Shown here: one piece after another, positions 10,408-21,599 of the stretch
How the letters are laid out: every line of letters starts with the position of its first letter
Position numbering within the stretch: position 1 is the stretch's first letter
Assembly (NCBI GenBank): GCA_027563935.2
Contig: CM050454.1
Coordinates: 7,158,001-7,222,000 of the forward strand
Length of the DNA: 64,000 nt
Direction: 5' to 3'
Source: Costus lasius
Taxonomy: Eukaryota > Streptophyta > Magnoliopsida > Zingiberales > Costaceae
The notes under the pieces: model-generated
Database searches by the model: none
The model's input: the letters and a program-made list of their open reading frames with translations, nothing else
What the model was told of the DNA's origin: nothing
Position numbers and translations under genes: made by a program

Positions 10408-10745
10408 AGCTATATATTAGTTAATAAATAAGTTTGAAATTTATTAATAAATGAAAATTTTCCTTGTATCATTCGATATCCTTTTCAGTAGACCAGACAA
10501 AATCTAACGAGACTCGATTCAACACGAAGTTAGGTGGGTTCAGATCATCCAGGGTCATAAACAGATCAACTCGTTTTTGATACAAAAATAATTGAGTCGT
10601 GTCGGGTTATAAATAGGATGACATGCTTAATGCGATTACATTGTATATTTATATAAATAAATTTTAAATATAGATCCGCCTAACTCCCAGAGTTAGTTCA
10701 TAAACCCTAAATTTCTTTTAATCCTCTTTTAACTTAGATTTTAAC

Positions 10746-10891
10746 TAGGGCGGGCAATTTGATCCATCAGACTCGTGTAGCTGACCCGTTTAAATGGGTT
10801 CGGGTACTTGTTTAATTAAATGAGACAAGTTCGAATTTTAATTAGGTTCGAATTTAGAAATATGAGTACCTAGTACTCGATACCCGATTTC

Positions 10892-10973
<82 letters not shown>

Positions 10974-11455
10974 AGGAGAATTTATGGTTGACTTGGAAAA
11001 ATCAAAATAAAGTATCCAGGCTCCAATTTTTTATGCTTAAACATGACATCGTTGAATTATAACCGGAACCCCCCTTTTCTTTCTTTGTTGAGATTGAAAT
11101 CGACGTTCTTTTGAAAAGGGGTATGAGTCGAAGCAATAACAAGAATATTTCTAGTGGAACATCTTTCACAATCTCTATTATATAAATATTTATTATTAGT
11201 AAAAATATAAAATTAATAATAAATAGTTATTATATGAATATATTTATTATTATTTTAATTTTTTAAATTATATTTTATAAAATATAAATAATAAATAATT
11301 TATATTTTATTTAATTGGGTACACATTTAAATACCCAACCCGAGTTTGAGTTCTACAATAGGGTATCCGACTCGAATTCGAGTAGTTGATTTTTTCAATC
11401 AAGTTGAATTTAGATTTAGGTGACAATGCAGGTACTCAATCCATTGTCACCCCTA
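10746..11455. mobile_element. hAT MITE nested in the older element
   Basis: Terminal repeats: left TAGGGCGGGCAAT, right (complement) TAGGGGTGACAAT. Flanking 8-bp direct repeat ATTTTAAC (10738-10745) and ATTTTGAC (11456-11463), 7 of 8 identical, as expected for a hAT insertion. No coding capacity. Interior contains an 80-bp TA microsatellite and a poly-W region. Confidence 0.72.
10894..10973. repeat. (TA)n microsatellite
   Basis: About 40 uninterrupted TA dinucleotides inside the hAT MITE. Confidence 0.97.
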
Positions 11456-11710
11456 ATTTTGACCCACATCACAAGCCTACAAAACTCAAATTTTTATCAA
11501 ATTTTAATAATTTTTTATTTTTTATATATAAAATATGAATAACAAATTTATAATCAGGTTGAGGTCAAACAAATCAAGTTAATGAATAACCTAATTACTA
11601 AATAGGTTATTCGAGTCATGTCGAGTTAGACACTTTGACCTAATTAATTAAAATAGATGGTTGACTTAATTGAGTTGTGGGTCACAATTGACACAATCTA
11701 TTTATGATCC

Positions 11711-12034
11711 ACTAACCAATTATCTGGTATACCTTTGAGTCATATATTAGTTAATGAATATGTTTTTTCTTTGTATTTTATAACGATTGAAGACAAAATT
11801 TACTATAAAAATGATGTCTCTATTTGTTATTATATAAAGTAATATCACTTTTTTAAAATTTTTATAATTAAACACTAATTAAAACTATTTAGCATTGATA
11901 ATAATAATAATTAATAATTTATTAAATAGTTTTATTAAAAGTATAGCATTTTAAAAATAATATTTTTAATAATAACAATAATGCCTAAGAGTAAAGGGTG
12001 AACATATGATGGTTCATGAATTTATTGCATATCA

Positions 12035-12089
<55 letters not shown>

Positions 12090-12492
12090 GTCGGTAAATT
12101 AGGTTGCTACCGCATCATGCGAAGAGTATTTAAGTTATTTTGACTTTGACAACTACAAATAGTTGATAAATGGTGACGTGGCACGGTGGGAATGAAAGGT
12201 GGACTTAGAGATGCATTTTCAACCATAGGGTGGGACCCACCAATCCTCACGCCGATTAATTGCTCCCCAGCACCTCCTCCGTGCCTTCGCCGCCGCACTC
12301 AAGCTCCACTAGGCAAACGGACAAACCGGGAGCCTCCAAAGCGCTGCTCCACTCACTACCGCCGCTCCTCCGTCCCCCCACGCCGGAATCCTCTCCTCCT
12401 TTTATATCTATTCGTCTATTCATATTGACAAGCAAAGCGCGTCAACTTCTCCCAATTCCACCACCACTACCACTCTCACTCTGGCCGCCGCC
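11711..12492. other. Intergenic/promoter region of the DUF1195 gene, with a (TA)n tract at 12040-12085
   Basis: AT-rich until about 12170, then increasingly C-rich toward the start codon. TTTTATATCTATTC at about 12399-12412 could be the TATA region, roughly 80 bp before the ATG. No other gene seen. Confidence 0.5.
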
Positions 12493-13859
12493 ATGAAGGA
12501 AGCCACCGCCTCTCTCCTTTCGCCGGCGACGTCCAGCCCCAAGCGCCACTCCCCAGCCTCTGGCCGCTACAAGCTCTGTGCCCTTGCCGCCGTCCTCCTC
12601 CTCGCCCTCTGGTCCATGCTCACCGGCACCGTCACCCTCAAGCGCTCCGGCCGCCGCTCCTCCGACGACCTCGGTGGCCCCTCCCTCGAAGACCTCGACG
12701 TCCTGGTCCGCCTTCTCCCCCTCAAATCCTTCCTCCCCATCTTTGATTCATCAGTTCCCCTTCTTATTTCCCGAGTTCTTAAATCGATTAGGAGATGGAG
12801 GAGAGGCAGAAGGTGGTGAGGCACATGTGGGATGTCTACGCCTACGGCCGCATCCCCGGCCGGATTCCCAAATTCTGGCGGGAAGCCTTCGAGGCGGCGT
12901 ACGAGGATCTCTCCAGCGACGATCCCGCTGCCAGGGACGCCGCCGTCGCGGAAATCGCTAGGTTATCGATGCGGATGGTCGATCGCAATCCCTCTCTCAA
13001 GAATCCCAAGGTAATTTCCCATTTGCAATCTAGCTCAGAAACGTAAATTTGGTTCTGCCCCCTTGTTTAGATCGGAATGATTTGCTAAAAGTTTTGAAGT
13101 GAAGAAAACACGAAGAAAACTAGAAATTTCAGCTCATTGATTCATTTTTTTTTTACTATCCTCTATTAATTTACCTCCTTTGATTCAGCCCTAATCTAAA
13201 CAGTGATGAATTGAATTTAACTTTGACAATTTCTTTTTGATTCATTACAGTTTAGGTTTGCAATTTCAAGAAATTCCAGTTACTTCAATTTCACTTTGAA
13301 TCTTCTAATTATAAAAGCATTCGAACTTTTCCCCCTTTTTAATTTCTATTTACTTCACTTCCAAATAGCTACAGAGATTCATATCATAACTCAAATCGAA
13401 AATTTAGTCAGAGCATCATCAGTATGAGAATTTTAGGATATCCAAAGTCAAAAGTGAGAATCTAGCTTCTGCAAATGTCAAACTGCAATCATAATCCAGT
13501 ACAGGAGGCAAACTAAGTTCAGAGGATGCAAACCAAAGTAGGCCTCAAATTACAGAGGCAAATTAATTTAGCAAAATCAAGAGAAAATTATGTTAAACCA
13601 AAACTAAAATTTAATTTGGACAAATTGAATCATGTGCTTCGTTGCTTCTCGGTCCTTTGAAATCAATTCAGTGAGCACATGGGTTGTGCTGCTTCATTTA
13701 TCAGAGTGGTCTCTGTGAACTATCTCCTCTTGTTTGATGTGGATGTGACACCAAACTAGCATGCTGTTCCAGAATGCTGAACTGGAGAAGAAGCGAAAGG
13801 ATGGAGATGTCAGCCCCAAGTCAAACTCATCCTCGTTGTCCTCGGTGAAAGTTCAATGA
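12493..13859 (+). CDS. DUF1195 family protein (172 aa, three exons)
   Basis: Exons 12493-12705, 12792-13010 and 13773-13859. All junctions are GT..AG and in phase 0; intron 1 is 86 bp and intron 2 is 762 bp. Exon 1 encodes a Ser/Pro-rich N-terminus, one hydrophobic segment (about residues 27-45, KLCALAAVLLLALWSMLTGT) and SLEDLDVL. Exon 2 encodes the family core EMEERQKVVRHMWDVY...FWREAFEAAYEDL...AEIARLSMRMVD. Exon 3 gives a Lys- and Ser-rich tail ending SSLSSVKVQ. Size, the single membrane anchor and the core match the plant DUF1195 family (PF06708), sometimes labelled 'sugar transporter' without good support; one helix cannot make a transporter. Function is unknown. The GC-rich first exon beside AT-rich introns is typical of grasses and related monocots. 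Gene appears intact. Confidence 0.88.
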
Positions 13860-14950
13860 TCATGGAGTGGCATTATTCAACCCCAATGCTTCCCTCATTC
13901 ATGGCAAGTGATGATAACATGTCAACAGATCAAGCTTACTTTGGTTGATGCTATATTTTCTGTTTTCTCTTCTTTTTCTTTCCAAGTTGAATCTGGAGGC
14001 ATGCTGAAAGCAATCCCTCTGTAAAATGTTACAAACCTGTCTATTGTACAACCAAAATGTTTCATATAAAGAAGTATTGTCTTAGAATTGACTCCATTTT
14101 GTTGATTAGAGGAACAGCCAAACATGTTTCTTGGTTCTTTACAGAGCACCTGAAAATTGCCCATCTTCTGAGCAAAGTTGTATAGTCTGTAGTGTGATTT
14201 TTGGGAGAAAAAAAAAGGGTATATTTGTGAAGCTGGAGCAGTGTGTTTGCCTAGTTCTACAATAGTTCATAATGAGGATGGCACAATTCGATCTCTAGAC
14301 TTCAAGATCTTATGACTTTGTTATTAACGATATTTTATATTACTGCGATAAAATTTTTAACTTGCATAATTAATCTGCAAGATGTAGAAAATAGTTTAAT
14401 TAAGTAAGCAATTACGTAGGGTCTGTTTTGCCCTATTTTGAAGCTAATTTTGAGCAAAAAGTAATTACAAAATTATTTGGTAATAAAAAAAAATAATAAA
14501 TATTATAATTTGATACTTTTACGACTTCTACTTCTTTAAAAAATAATTTATATAATTTTATTTTAATTTTTACACATAATTATTTTAAATAATTTAAAAT
14601 TTTAATACTAAAAAAAATATTATTATTTTAAATAATTTAAAATAATATATTTATTTATTATTTTAAATTTTAACAGTAGTTAAAAAATTATTAACTAAAT
14701 ATCTTATAAATTTTAACAGAAAACTATTAACAGCGATCAAACACGTTTTTAATTAGTTTTCAATTTATTACTTAACATGGCCGGTATATAAATAAACTTG
14801 ACCTAAGCACGTAACTTAATATATATTAAAATATTTAAAAATATATTTTACTAGGTATTATAAGCATAAAATATTAAATATTATAATAAATACAATCGTA
14901 ATTGTTCTACATTTTAATAATTTTTCTCCCGCTTCGTGGAACTAACCCTT
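13860..14950. other. No gene recognised (3' flank, AT-rich)
   Basis: Contains the 3' UTR of the DUF1195 gene, then very AT-rich DNA from about 14300 with no coding signal. A short minus frame near 13922-14164 has no recognisable features. Confidence 0.5.
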
Positions 14951-15191
14951 CCTCGACGACGAGCCAGAGCTGCGATCAGGGCGGTATCATTCTTCTTCTT
15001 CCTTTTGATTTTTTTCTTCTTTCTATGAGGAATCGGGAGTGGGATCCTTATGTAGATCGCTGGACAATGTCGGTGAATCCGAGTTTCTCCGCCCAATCCC
15101 TCTACTCCTATAGCTTGTTCTCAGCAAAAACCGCCGGTTCGGCGGCGGCAGCAGAGGCGGGGAAGCCCTTTCTGTCTCGGCCTTTCATCGG
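14951..15191 (+). pseudogene. Orphan duplicate of the 5' UTR and first exon of the membrane-protein gene at 21600
   Basis: ATG at 15067, coding to 15191, then a GT donor (GGGTGCGTTTAC). The encoded peptide has YSYSLFSA...SAAAAEAGKPFLSRPFIG and aligns with exon 1 of the gene starting at 21600 ([20 protein letters not shown]...PSRAIFG). Both exons end in the same phase (two bases of a Gly codon), and about 100 bp of 5' UTR and about 60 bp of intron are also homologous. The orphan lacks an 11-codon stretch after the start. No later exons of this gene follow before the pectinesterase. It is either a dead partial duplicate or an alternative first exon that would splice to 29914 across 14.7 kb. Confidence 0.78.
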
Positions 15192-15610
15192 GTGCGTTTA
15201 CACATTTTATGATTCAGATCAATGCTTTCTTCGTTGGATGCGGCGGATTGTTTATTTGCGTTAGCTTGTTGGAGTAGATCCTTAAAGGTTTTAGCTAGTT
15301 TAGCTCCTAAATCTTGAGCCCTTTTTCTTCCCTGAAAAATTTCAAATTCTAGGTATCGCCTGAGAATCAAGTCAATTGATTGAGGTATAGTTACGATATT
15401 GATGCAGTTGCCTACGTTCAAGAAACGATTCCAGGTAGTGGGCTATTTCATGCCCCCGGTTCAAATCTCGATCGGTTTTTTGCCTGATTTGTTTCTAGAG
15501 CTCTAACCGTTGCAGCCAACTACTCTTAACCCACCCGTGCCTTCCCCACTTTCTCGCTCTCTTGTCATGAGCAACCTTTAATTCTTCATACCAATCCGAC
15601 ACAGATGCAG

Positions 15611-15617
15611 TATATAG
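15611..15617 (+). promoter_or_regulatory. Candidate TATA box of the pectinesterase gene
   Basis: TATATAG, 101 bp upstream of the pectinesterase ATG, in a region otherwise rich in C and T. Spacing is reasonable for a plant core promoter with a short leader. Confidence 0.5.
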
Positions 15618-15717
15618 AGACAGGAGAGGAGAGGAAGCCAGCGCGCTCCCTTGCATTTAATACCGTCATCTCTTCCCCCCACCTCCAGTGCACAGTAATT
15701 TGCATGCTGCTGGAGTC

Positions 15718-17088
15718 ATGGCGCACTTATCTCTCACTCTTTTCATGATTCTTACCCACACGATACTACATTGCCAAGCATCAAGAATCCTCCATCGCAA
15801 TTTCATCACTTGGAGCGATTTGAATGTGTACAAGCGCTCGGGATACTCGGATGCCAAAGAAGAAGTCGCCAGCCGAATCATCTGGGTGTCCAAGGACGGA
15901 GCCGGCCATTCGACAACAGTGCAGGGAGCAGTTGACATGGTCGGTGAACGCAACAAGGAGAGAGTCAAGATTTTTATCAACCCGGGTGTTTACAGGGAGA
16001 AGGTGCTTGTGCCCAAATCAAAGCCTTACATTTCCTTCATCGCAAATGGAACTTCTGAGACCGTGATCTCATTCAATTTGAAAGCATCAGACCGCAACAC
16101 CAACGGTCAGAGTGTGGGAACTTACGACTCTGCCTCAGTTGCCGTCGAATCCGACTTCTTCTGTGCCAATGGGATCACATTTGAGGTGATTAACTAGTGT
16201 TGAATTCATGGATACTTGAAGATTGTTTTTTTTTGTTCATTGATTTGATTGCTTGAAGCAGAACACAGCTCCAGCTGCCCAACCCGGGGAAGAAGGATTG
16301 CAAGCAGTGGCTCTGAGGCTTTCAGGAGATAAAGCCATGATATATAGATGCAGGATTCTGGGTTCTCAAGACACACTCTTTGATCAGTTTGGCAGGCATT
16401 ATTTCTTTGAGAGCTACATCCAGGGATCCATTGATTTCATATTTGGAAGTGCCAGGTCTTTATATCAGGTAAAATGTAAACTTTTTTTCTTTAAGGTTGT
16501 TGATTTAGACATTTTCATATATTTTTGGATTGTGAGCAGGGATGTATATTACATGCGACAGCAGAAACTTATGGAGCTGTGGCTGCATCTCAGAGGAACT
16601 CTCCACTGGACAATTTTGGCTTCTCCTTTATTGAGTGTAAGCTGAACGGTACAGGGATGCTTTATTTGGGGAGAGCTTGGGGAAGGTATTCAAGGATTGT
16701 GTATTCCTATTGCCAGTTGGATGGGATTGTTCTTCCTGAAGGGTGGAGTGATTGGGGAGATCCGTCAAGGAAAAGGTACAACCATCTGCATCCACAACGC
16801 CTTTGGAATTTAAAACAGATGTAATTAGTACATGTAAGGATGACTAAAAAAAATGGTGATCAAAGAGAAACTTTAGGAACCAATTAAATGATTAGCTCAA
16901 AGTTTCACACACCAAATTTAACTTGTTTCTTATCTTGCAGTACGGCTTACTTTGGGCAATACAATTGCAATGGAGCAGGAGCAAACTTGAAAGGGAGGGT
17001 GTCTTGGGCAAAGTCACTCACCGCTGATGAGGCGAAGCCTTTCCTAGGCAAGGCATACATTGATGGTGATCAATGGCTAAGTCTCTAA
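15718..17088 (+). CDS. QRT1-like: Pectinesterase, QUARTET1-like (352 aa, four exons)
   Basis: Exons 15718-16185, 16262-16468, 16540-16775 and 16941-17088, with GT..AG junctions and consistent phases; stop TAA at 17086-17088. It de-esterifies cell-wall homogalacturonan. A signal peptide is likely at residues 1-21, with no inhibitory PRO domain (type II). All catalytic motifs are present: QAVALR (Gln170), GSQDTLF (Gln192, Asp193), DFIFG with the nucleophile Asp214, and LGRAWG (Arg270, Trp272). The pattern [22 protein letters not shown] after DFIFG, and the C-terminal GDQWL fit the QRT1 clade, which in Arabidopsis separates pollen tetrads (family knowledge). A GTG-initiated extension 30 bp upstream is open, but the ATG at 15718 starts the hydrophobic signal sequence and is preferred. 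Ortholog versus paralog cannot be settled here. Confidence 0.93.
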
Positions 17089-17982
17089 TAGTACAATAAT
17101 CAATTCAGATGTCATCACTTACACATCATCCTTGTGGAGGCTGCAGGAATCAAATGATTCCTCTCCACCTTTTGTACAAAGTATCCGAGTTCATCATAAT
17201 ATAGCTTTAGACCTCATGTGGATTTGCTTGGTTGCCCATACCAAGAAGGTAGTCTGTAGTAACGAAGATGAGCTCATAGAGTGAATAATGTGACCTCTAT
17301 TTGGCATGACTGAGTCACTAGCATTGACTTCGATGGTTTGGTGTGCGTAGGCAGAAGAAGATTCTAACCACTTGCATTGACTTGTAGCTCTTAGCATTGA
17401 GACGAGAGATACTCAACCTAAGAGGAATCATATGTGAAGGCAACACTTCATATTGCAGAACAATATAGTGAATTGTCTTGCTCGAGTTGCTTTACTGGAT
17501 AATCATTTTTTTAAAGATCAGTGATGGAGGCGAAATTTAATCTCAGAATTTTATTATTTTTGCTCATTTTCTTGGATGGTCAATACATTCAGGCTAATTG
17601 CCTTGTATTTATAGCGTCTTATGATTTATATCAATTTTTTAAGAAAAAAAATAAAAACTGTTTGATTGAATGTAGTGGATTGTTTGTTGGCACTCAGTTG
17701 TTAAAGCAAAATATTATTGATTTTATATGTGTTGCTTTTGATTGGATACCATTTGGTGATTGATGCGGTAATATATATATATATATATATATTAATCAAA
17801 ATAGTTTTCTTGTTTTATTAGAGTTGAGAAGGACCTTATTGATAACAAAGTCTTAGAATTGAATTTATGATAATTAGTTGCCTTCGTAAAAAATGAAAAT
17901 TAGAGTTAACTATTGTTTCTCTAAAGAAATTCAATTGTTAGTCCATGTACTTCAAACCTAATTCTAATCCCCTCCCCACTTG
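17089..17982. other. No gene recognised; 3' flank of the pectinesterase
   Basis: Presumed 3' UTR and intergenic DNA, with a short (TA)n tract at about 17770-17792. Open frames here show no recognisable domain. Confidence 0.5.
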
Positions 17983-17987
17983 CACGG

Positions 17988-18423
17988 TGTCACGCCCCGA
18001 TCGGATTGGACTAAAAACAGCGCTTATCCGCTGTCTTAGGGTCGCCCGGCGGAATATCGAAACTCAACGTTCTAGGGTTTTCGACCCAAAATTGAAAACC
18101 CTAACCCCCCCGAACAATATTTTATCCCCAAATTATAAGGTCGCTTAGAAAAACCCTAATTTAAATTACCTCTAGGTCAACCCTCGCCCGAAGTCAAAAT
18201 CACCGAATAACGCCAATCGGATTAATTCGGGCAGACGTGGTGAATTTTGACCAGTGGGTCAAAATCAGGAGTGAGGTATTAATTAGGGTTTTTCGTACTT
18301 TTATGATTTGGGGAAAGAAATTGGCCGGAAACCTTAGGGAGTTCACGCATCCGATGTTCCGCCGGACGGCCCTAAGACAACGGATAAGCACTGTTTTTAG
18401 GCCGATCCGACCGGGATGTGACA
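17988..18423 (+). repeat. 5' LTR with long internal inverted ends
   Basis: 436 bp. The first about 66 bp and the last about 66 bp are inverted copies at roughly 85% identity, sharing AAACAGCGCTTATCCG and TCTTAGGG blocks. The LTR could therefore fold into a long hairpin. Confidence 0.82.
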
Positions 18424-18585
18424 ACAGGTATCAGAGCTGGTTAACGTGTTACAGCAAACACGGCTGCTTCACCCTCGAAGGTGAAAAAGGGTTTGAAGTT
18501 CCAAAAGATCACCCACATCACCAGAGGAGCATCAGAAGACGCCTGACCCAAAGGTAAAGCCAAGGAGACGGCTAAACCTGAGAAA

Positions 18586-19365
18586 ATGGTGAACCAAGGT
18601 TATCGCATAGCGGAGATCGAGCAAATGATCGGTATGATGGGTGATAGGGACACGGCAGTGTTTCCCCAGATGGAGAGGCTTTAGAGGACAGTGGAGCACC
18701 AGAGGTTGCAAATTGAAAACTTGCAACAGGCCCTGGAGAGTCTGCTCGACCTGCCAGAGCAGATGGCCAGGATGGGCGAGGAGCAACAGGCAGGGATAGC
18801 CCGCATGCAGCAGACTATCGACAGTCTGAACCATCTACTGGGGGAGATGACATGCATGAAAGAGGACATGCAAGCAGAGATTAAGGTGCTACACTTAGCC
18901 CTTGCGCAAGCATCGCGGTTGGCAACAACGGCGAAGCAGGAGGCTCCCAAGCCGAGGGTGCGCATCCCTGAGCCAGCGATGTTCGGGGGGGCTCGATCAT
19001 CCAGAGAGGTAGAAAACTTTATTTGGGATATGGAACAATTGTTTTCTGCTAACTATGTTCAAGAAGGAGATCGGGTGTGAGTGTGCATCGCATACCTCAC
19101 TGGCGACGCAAAACTTTGGTGGCGAACCAAAGTCAGCTCGACATCGGGGGCCACTAGCTGTTCTTGGGAAACTTTCCGTGAGGAACTACAGTAGCAGTTT
19201 CTTCCCGGAAACTTGGCGAATCAGGCTCGGGGGAAGTTGGATCGACTGAGGCATACTGGCTCGATCCAGGAGTACGTCAGAACTTTTTCCACATTGATGC
19301 TGGAGCTGCCATGCATGGAGGAGTGCGCGACGGAAGAGCGACTCACCCAGGCGGGTCGGGGAGGG
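18586..19365 (+). pseudogene. Gag pseudogene of the TR-GAG-like element
   Basis: One frame from ATG 18586 encodes a coiled-coil-rich N-terminus (Gln/Glu/Leu repeats), then PKPRVRIPEPAMFGGARSSR...VENFIWDME, then YLTGDAKLWWRTK, and further on GSIQEYVRTFSTLMLELP. This is the retrotransposon Gag (capsid) pattern of plant Gypsy elements. Three in-frame stops interrupt it: TAG near 18682, TGA at 19078 and TAG near 19192. All are explainable by C-to-T changes (CAG or CGA codons). After about 19350 the reading diverges into unrelated sequence. There is no zinc knuckle. Confidence 0.8.
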
Positions 19366-19857
19366 CGCCCCTCCAGGACGAGAGCCCATGACCGGAGATC
19401 CAGCAACGAGGCTGGTGTGAGCTGAGAGAGAGATTGTAGCTGGAGACGCCGGCGAGGGAGGGGAGTGGGCGGCGGCGGCTAGGGGGCCGACGACGATAGA
19501 AGAGGAGTTTTGTACGTTTCTACCAATGAAATAGAGACTTCTCTTCCCTAAACCTCTTCCCCTGTTTCTGCTTTGAGTTCGCGGCGGTGGCGAGTACGAC
19601 GACGGCTGCTAGGGCTGCGACCTCCGATCGACGACGTCGAGGCGCCGAGGGAGAAGGCGAACTTCCTCTGCCGAGAGGTCCGGTGAGCGTTCTCTGGCAG
19701 GATTTCGAGTGCAAGCGGCACTCTGATCCGAGAGCATGATGAAGACAAAGGCTGGCGCTCGATTCGAGGACGCGAAGCAAAGTCAACGAATCAAGGAGTC
19801 AATAGCCGAATCGCGTGGTGGATTTCGGATTGAAGGGCTGACGTCAGCGTGACGTGA

Positions 19858-20069
19858 GCCAAGCGGATTAATTCGCGCAGACGTGGTGAATTTTGACCAG
19901 TGGGTCAAAATCAGGAGTGAGGTATTAATTAGGGTTTTCCGGACTTTTCTGATTTGGGGAAAGAAATTGGCCGGAAACCCTAGGGAGTTCACGCATCCGG
20001 TGTTCCGCCGGACGGCCCTAAGACAACGGATAAGCGCTGTTTTTAGGCCGATCTGACCGGGGCGTGACA
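19858..20069 (+). repeat. Partial 3' LTR
   Basis: About 212 bp that match the 3' half of the LTR at 17988-18423 closely. The LTR's first about 220 bp are missing and replaced by unrelated GC-rich DNA. Confidence 0.82.
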
Positions 20070-20323
20070 CACGATGTGTGTGGAAAATTTTCCTAGGCAG
20101 CGTCTGTGCCAATCCTCGCCTTAGGATTATTATACAATGTTAAATTTAACCCTTGCTATTGCTTTAAATATCGTGCAAATTAAATATTATGCAGGTTCAT
20201 CAACTATTGCATGACTCCTAAAGCAATAACAATGTTAAGATTAATTTTTGCTTAATTTTTCTTTAGACAGGACTCGTCTAGAAAATTTTCTTCATGTTAG
20301 CCCTGGTGTGGACCATTGTAACT

Positions 20324-21200
20324 GAAAAAAGTTCTAACTTGGGTACCTAGGTTAACTTTTCTAGCTGGGTACCTTATTTTCCTATCAAAAATATATTTTT
20401 TAATTTTTTTAGAAATGATTTACACATTCTAAGTTATTTTATGGTACCAATATCGGGTATTTGAGATTATGTATAGGGGTATCCAAATAGTTCAAGCCGA
20501 ACCAAAAAACAAAAAAAAAAAAATCCAAATCGAAACCGAACCGAATTTTCTAAAAACCGAACCGAAATTTCAATTCGGGTCGGGTTCGATTTGGTTCCGG
20601 TTAAACCGAAATTAATTAAATAAATAAATATATATTTAGCTTGTTTATACTATTATATTATTAATTTTTAATAAAAATAAAAATATAATATATTTTATAT
20701 AATTAAAAATAATAATATAACATATTTTATATAATTAAAAATAATAATATAATATATTTTATATAAAAATATTAATATTATATTTAAATTTGGGTTTATT
20801 TGATTCAACTTGAATCGAACCGAATTGCACCAAACCAAAAACCAAACCAAAATTTTTTACCCATCATAAACCGAACCAAACCGAACTAAATTTGGCTTAA
20901 ATCGAACCGAATCGAAAATTTTGTTTTGATTTTTTGGTTTAACCCATTTTTTGGAAACCCATAATTATGTATGCTCATAAAATATCATAAATATTTTTAT
21001 AAATTAAATGGTTTTTTATTTTTTATGCGATAATATTTAGGGTATTTTATGGTTATACATAATCTAAACTATCCCAATATTAATATAATTATATAGCTTA
21101 GAGTATATAAATTATTTCTAAAAAAGTTTTTTAAAAAATATTTTTTGAGTAAAAATTAGGTAACTAGCTTTGGATTTGGTACCAGCGTAGACCATTTGCT
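20324..21200. mobile_element. Mutator-like foldback MITE (interrupted)
   Basis: Inverted arms of about 130-220 bp: the left arm from GAAAAAAGTTCTAACTTGGG (20324) and the complement of the right arm from GAGCAAATGGTCTACGCTGG both run into GGTACC, AGAAAT(A/G)ATTTA and a shared AGATTATGTAT. A 10-bp direct repeat CATTGTAACT flanks it exactly (20314-20323 and 21201-21210). A 9-11-bp target duplication with long inverted repeats indicates a Mutator-like origin. It carries no transposase. A 490-bp hAT element lies inside. Confidence 0.78.
20475..20964. mobile_element. hAT-type element nested in the Mutator-like MITE
   Basis: Starts AGGGGTATCC and ends GGAAACCCATAA; CCGAACC-rich inverted arms flank an AT-rich core. 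The 8-bp target duplication TTATGTAT is exact (20467-20474 and 20965-20972). It split the foldback element near the end of its left arm, so it is younger. Confidence 0.75.
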
Positions 21201-21599
21201 CATTGTAACTATGGAAATATTCAGGTAAAATTTTTAAACCTATAAAATTTGCCTTTTGGGTTTATTTCGGTCCCCTTTTTTTGGTATGTTTACTCGCGGT
21301 CAAAGTAAAGCTGGGTACCGCAGAAGGCACAGGGATCCTATCCATGATTATCAATACCTACAATCGTCCAATTCCCGTAGCACAACTGAATACCACCGTG
21401 GTCAGTGAGCACACAGCTCTCTGTGCACTGTGCAAATAGATCCGTACAATGGTCTTGGAGAGGATCCATTACCTAAAAAATAGCATCCCATCTCGTCGGG
21501 AGCTGCATCGAGGGGGCGATTGTACTCTCGTTTTTCTTTCTTTTTTGATTTTTTCCTCTGAGGACTCGCGAGCGGGATCTCTCTGTCGATCGCAGAACA

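Larger units (their letters stand above)
10545..11710. mobile_element. Older inverted-repeat element interrupted by a hAT element
   Basis: Left arm sequence around 10545-10625 (GGGTCATAAACAGATCAACT and GAGTCGTGTCGGGTTA) is echoed in inverse orientation around 11590-11710 (complement gives GGATCATAAATAGAT and AACTCGACATGACTCG). This type of arm is common in plant hAT-like foldback elements. The 710-bp element 10746-11455 sits between the arms. The exact outer ends and target duplication are not clear. Confidence 0.45.
17988..20069 (+). mobile_element. Gag-only LTR retrotransposon (TR-GAG-like)
   Basis: 5' LTR 17988-18423 (TGTCACGCC...GATGTGACA), then a tRNA-Met type primer site GGTATCAGAGCTGG at 18427-18440, a gag frame with stops, and a partial 3' LTR ending GGGGCGTGACA at 20069. 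Flanking 5-mers CACGG (17983-17987) and CACGA (20070-20074) match at four of five positions. No protease, RT or integrase is present, so it is non-autonomous by structure. The 3' LTR matches only the last roughly 210 bp of the 5' LTR; 19366-19857 is unrelated GC-rich sequence. Confidence 0.8.

Noticed and set aside
10409..11760. Similar 20-bp sequences (TATATTAGTTAATRAATA) flanking the 10.4-11.75 kb interval, possibly a target duplication
   Set aside because: Too long and AT-rich for the element classes present, and it overlaps the right duplication of the adjacent hAT element.
15445..15475. GGTTCAAATCTCG, like a tRNA T-loop
   Set aside because: No matching acceptor, D or anticodon stems at tRNA spacing.
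15688..15717. Upstream GTG-initiated extension of the pectinesterase frame
   Set aside because: Not a usual plant start. The ATG at 15718 opens a proper signal peptide.
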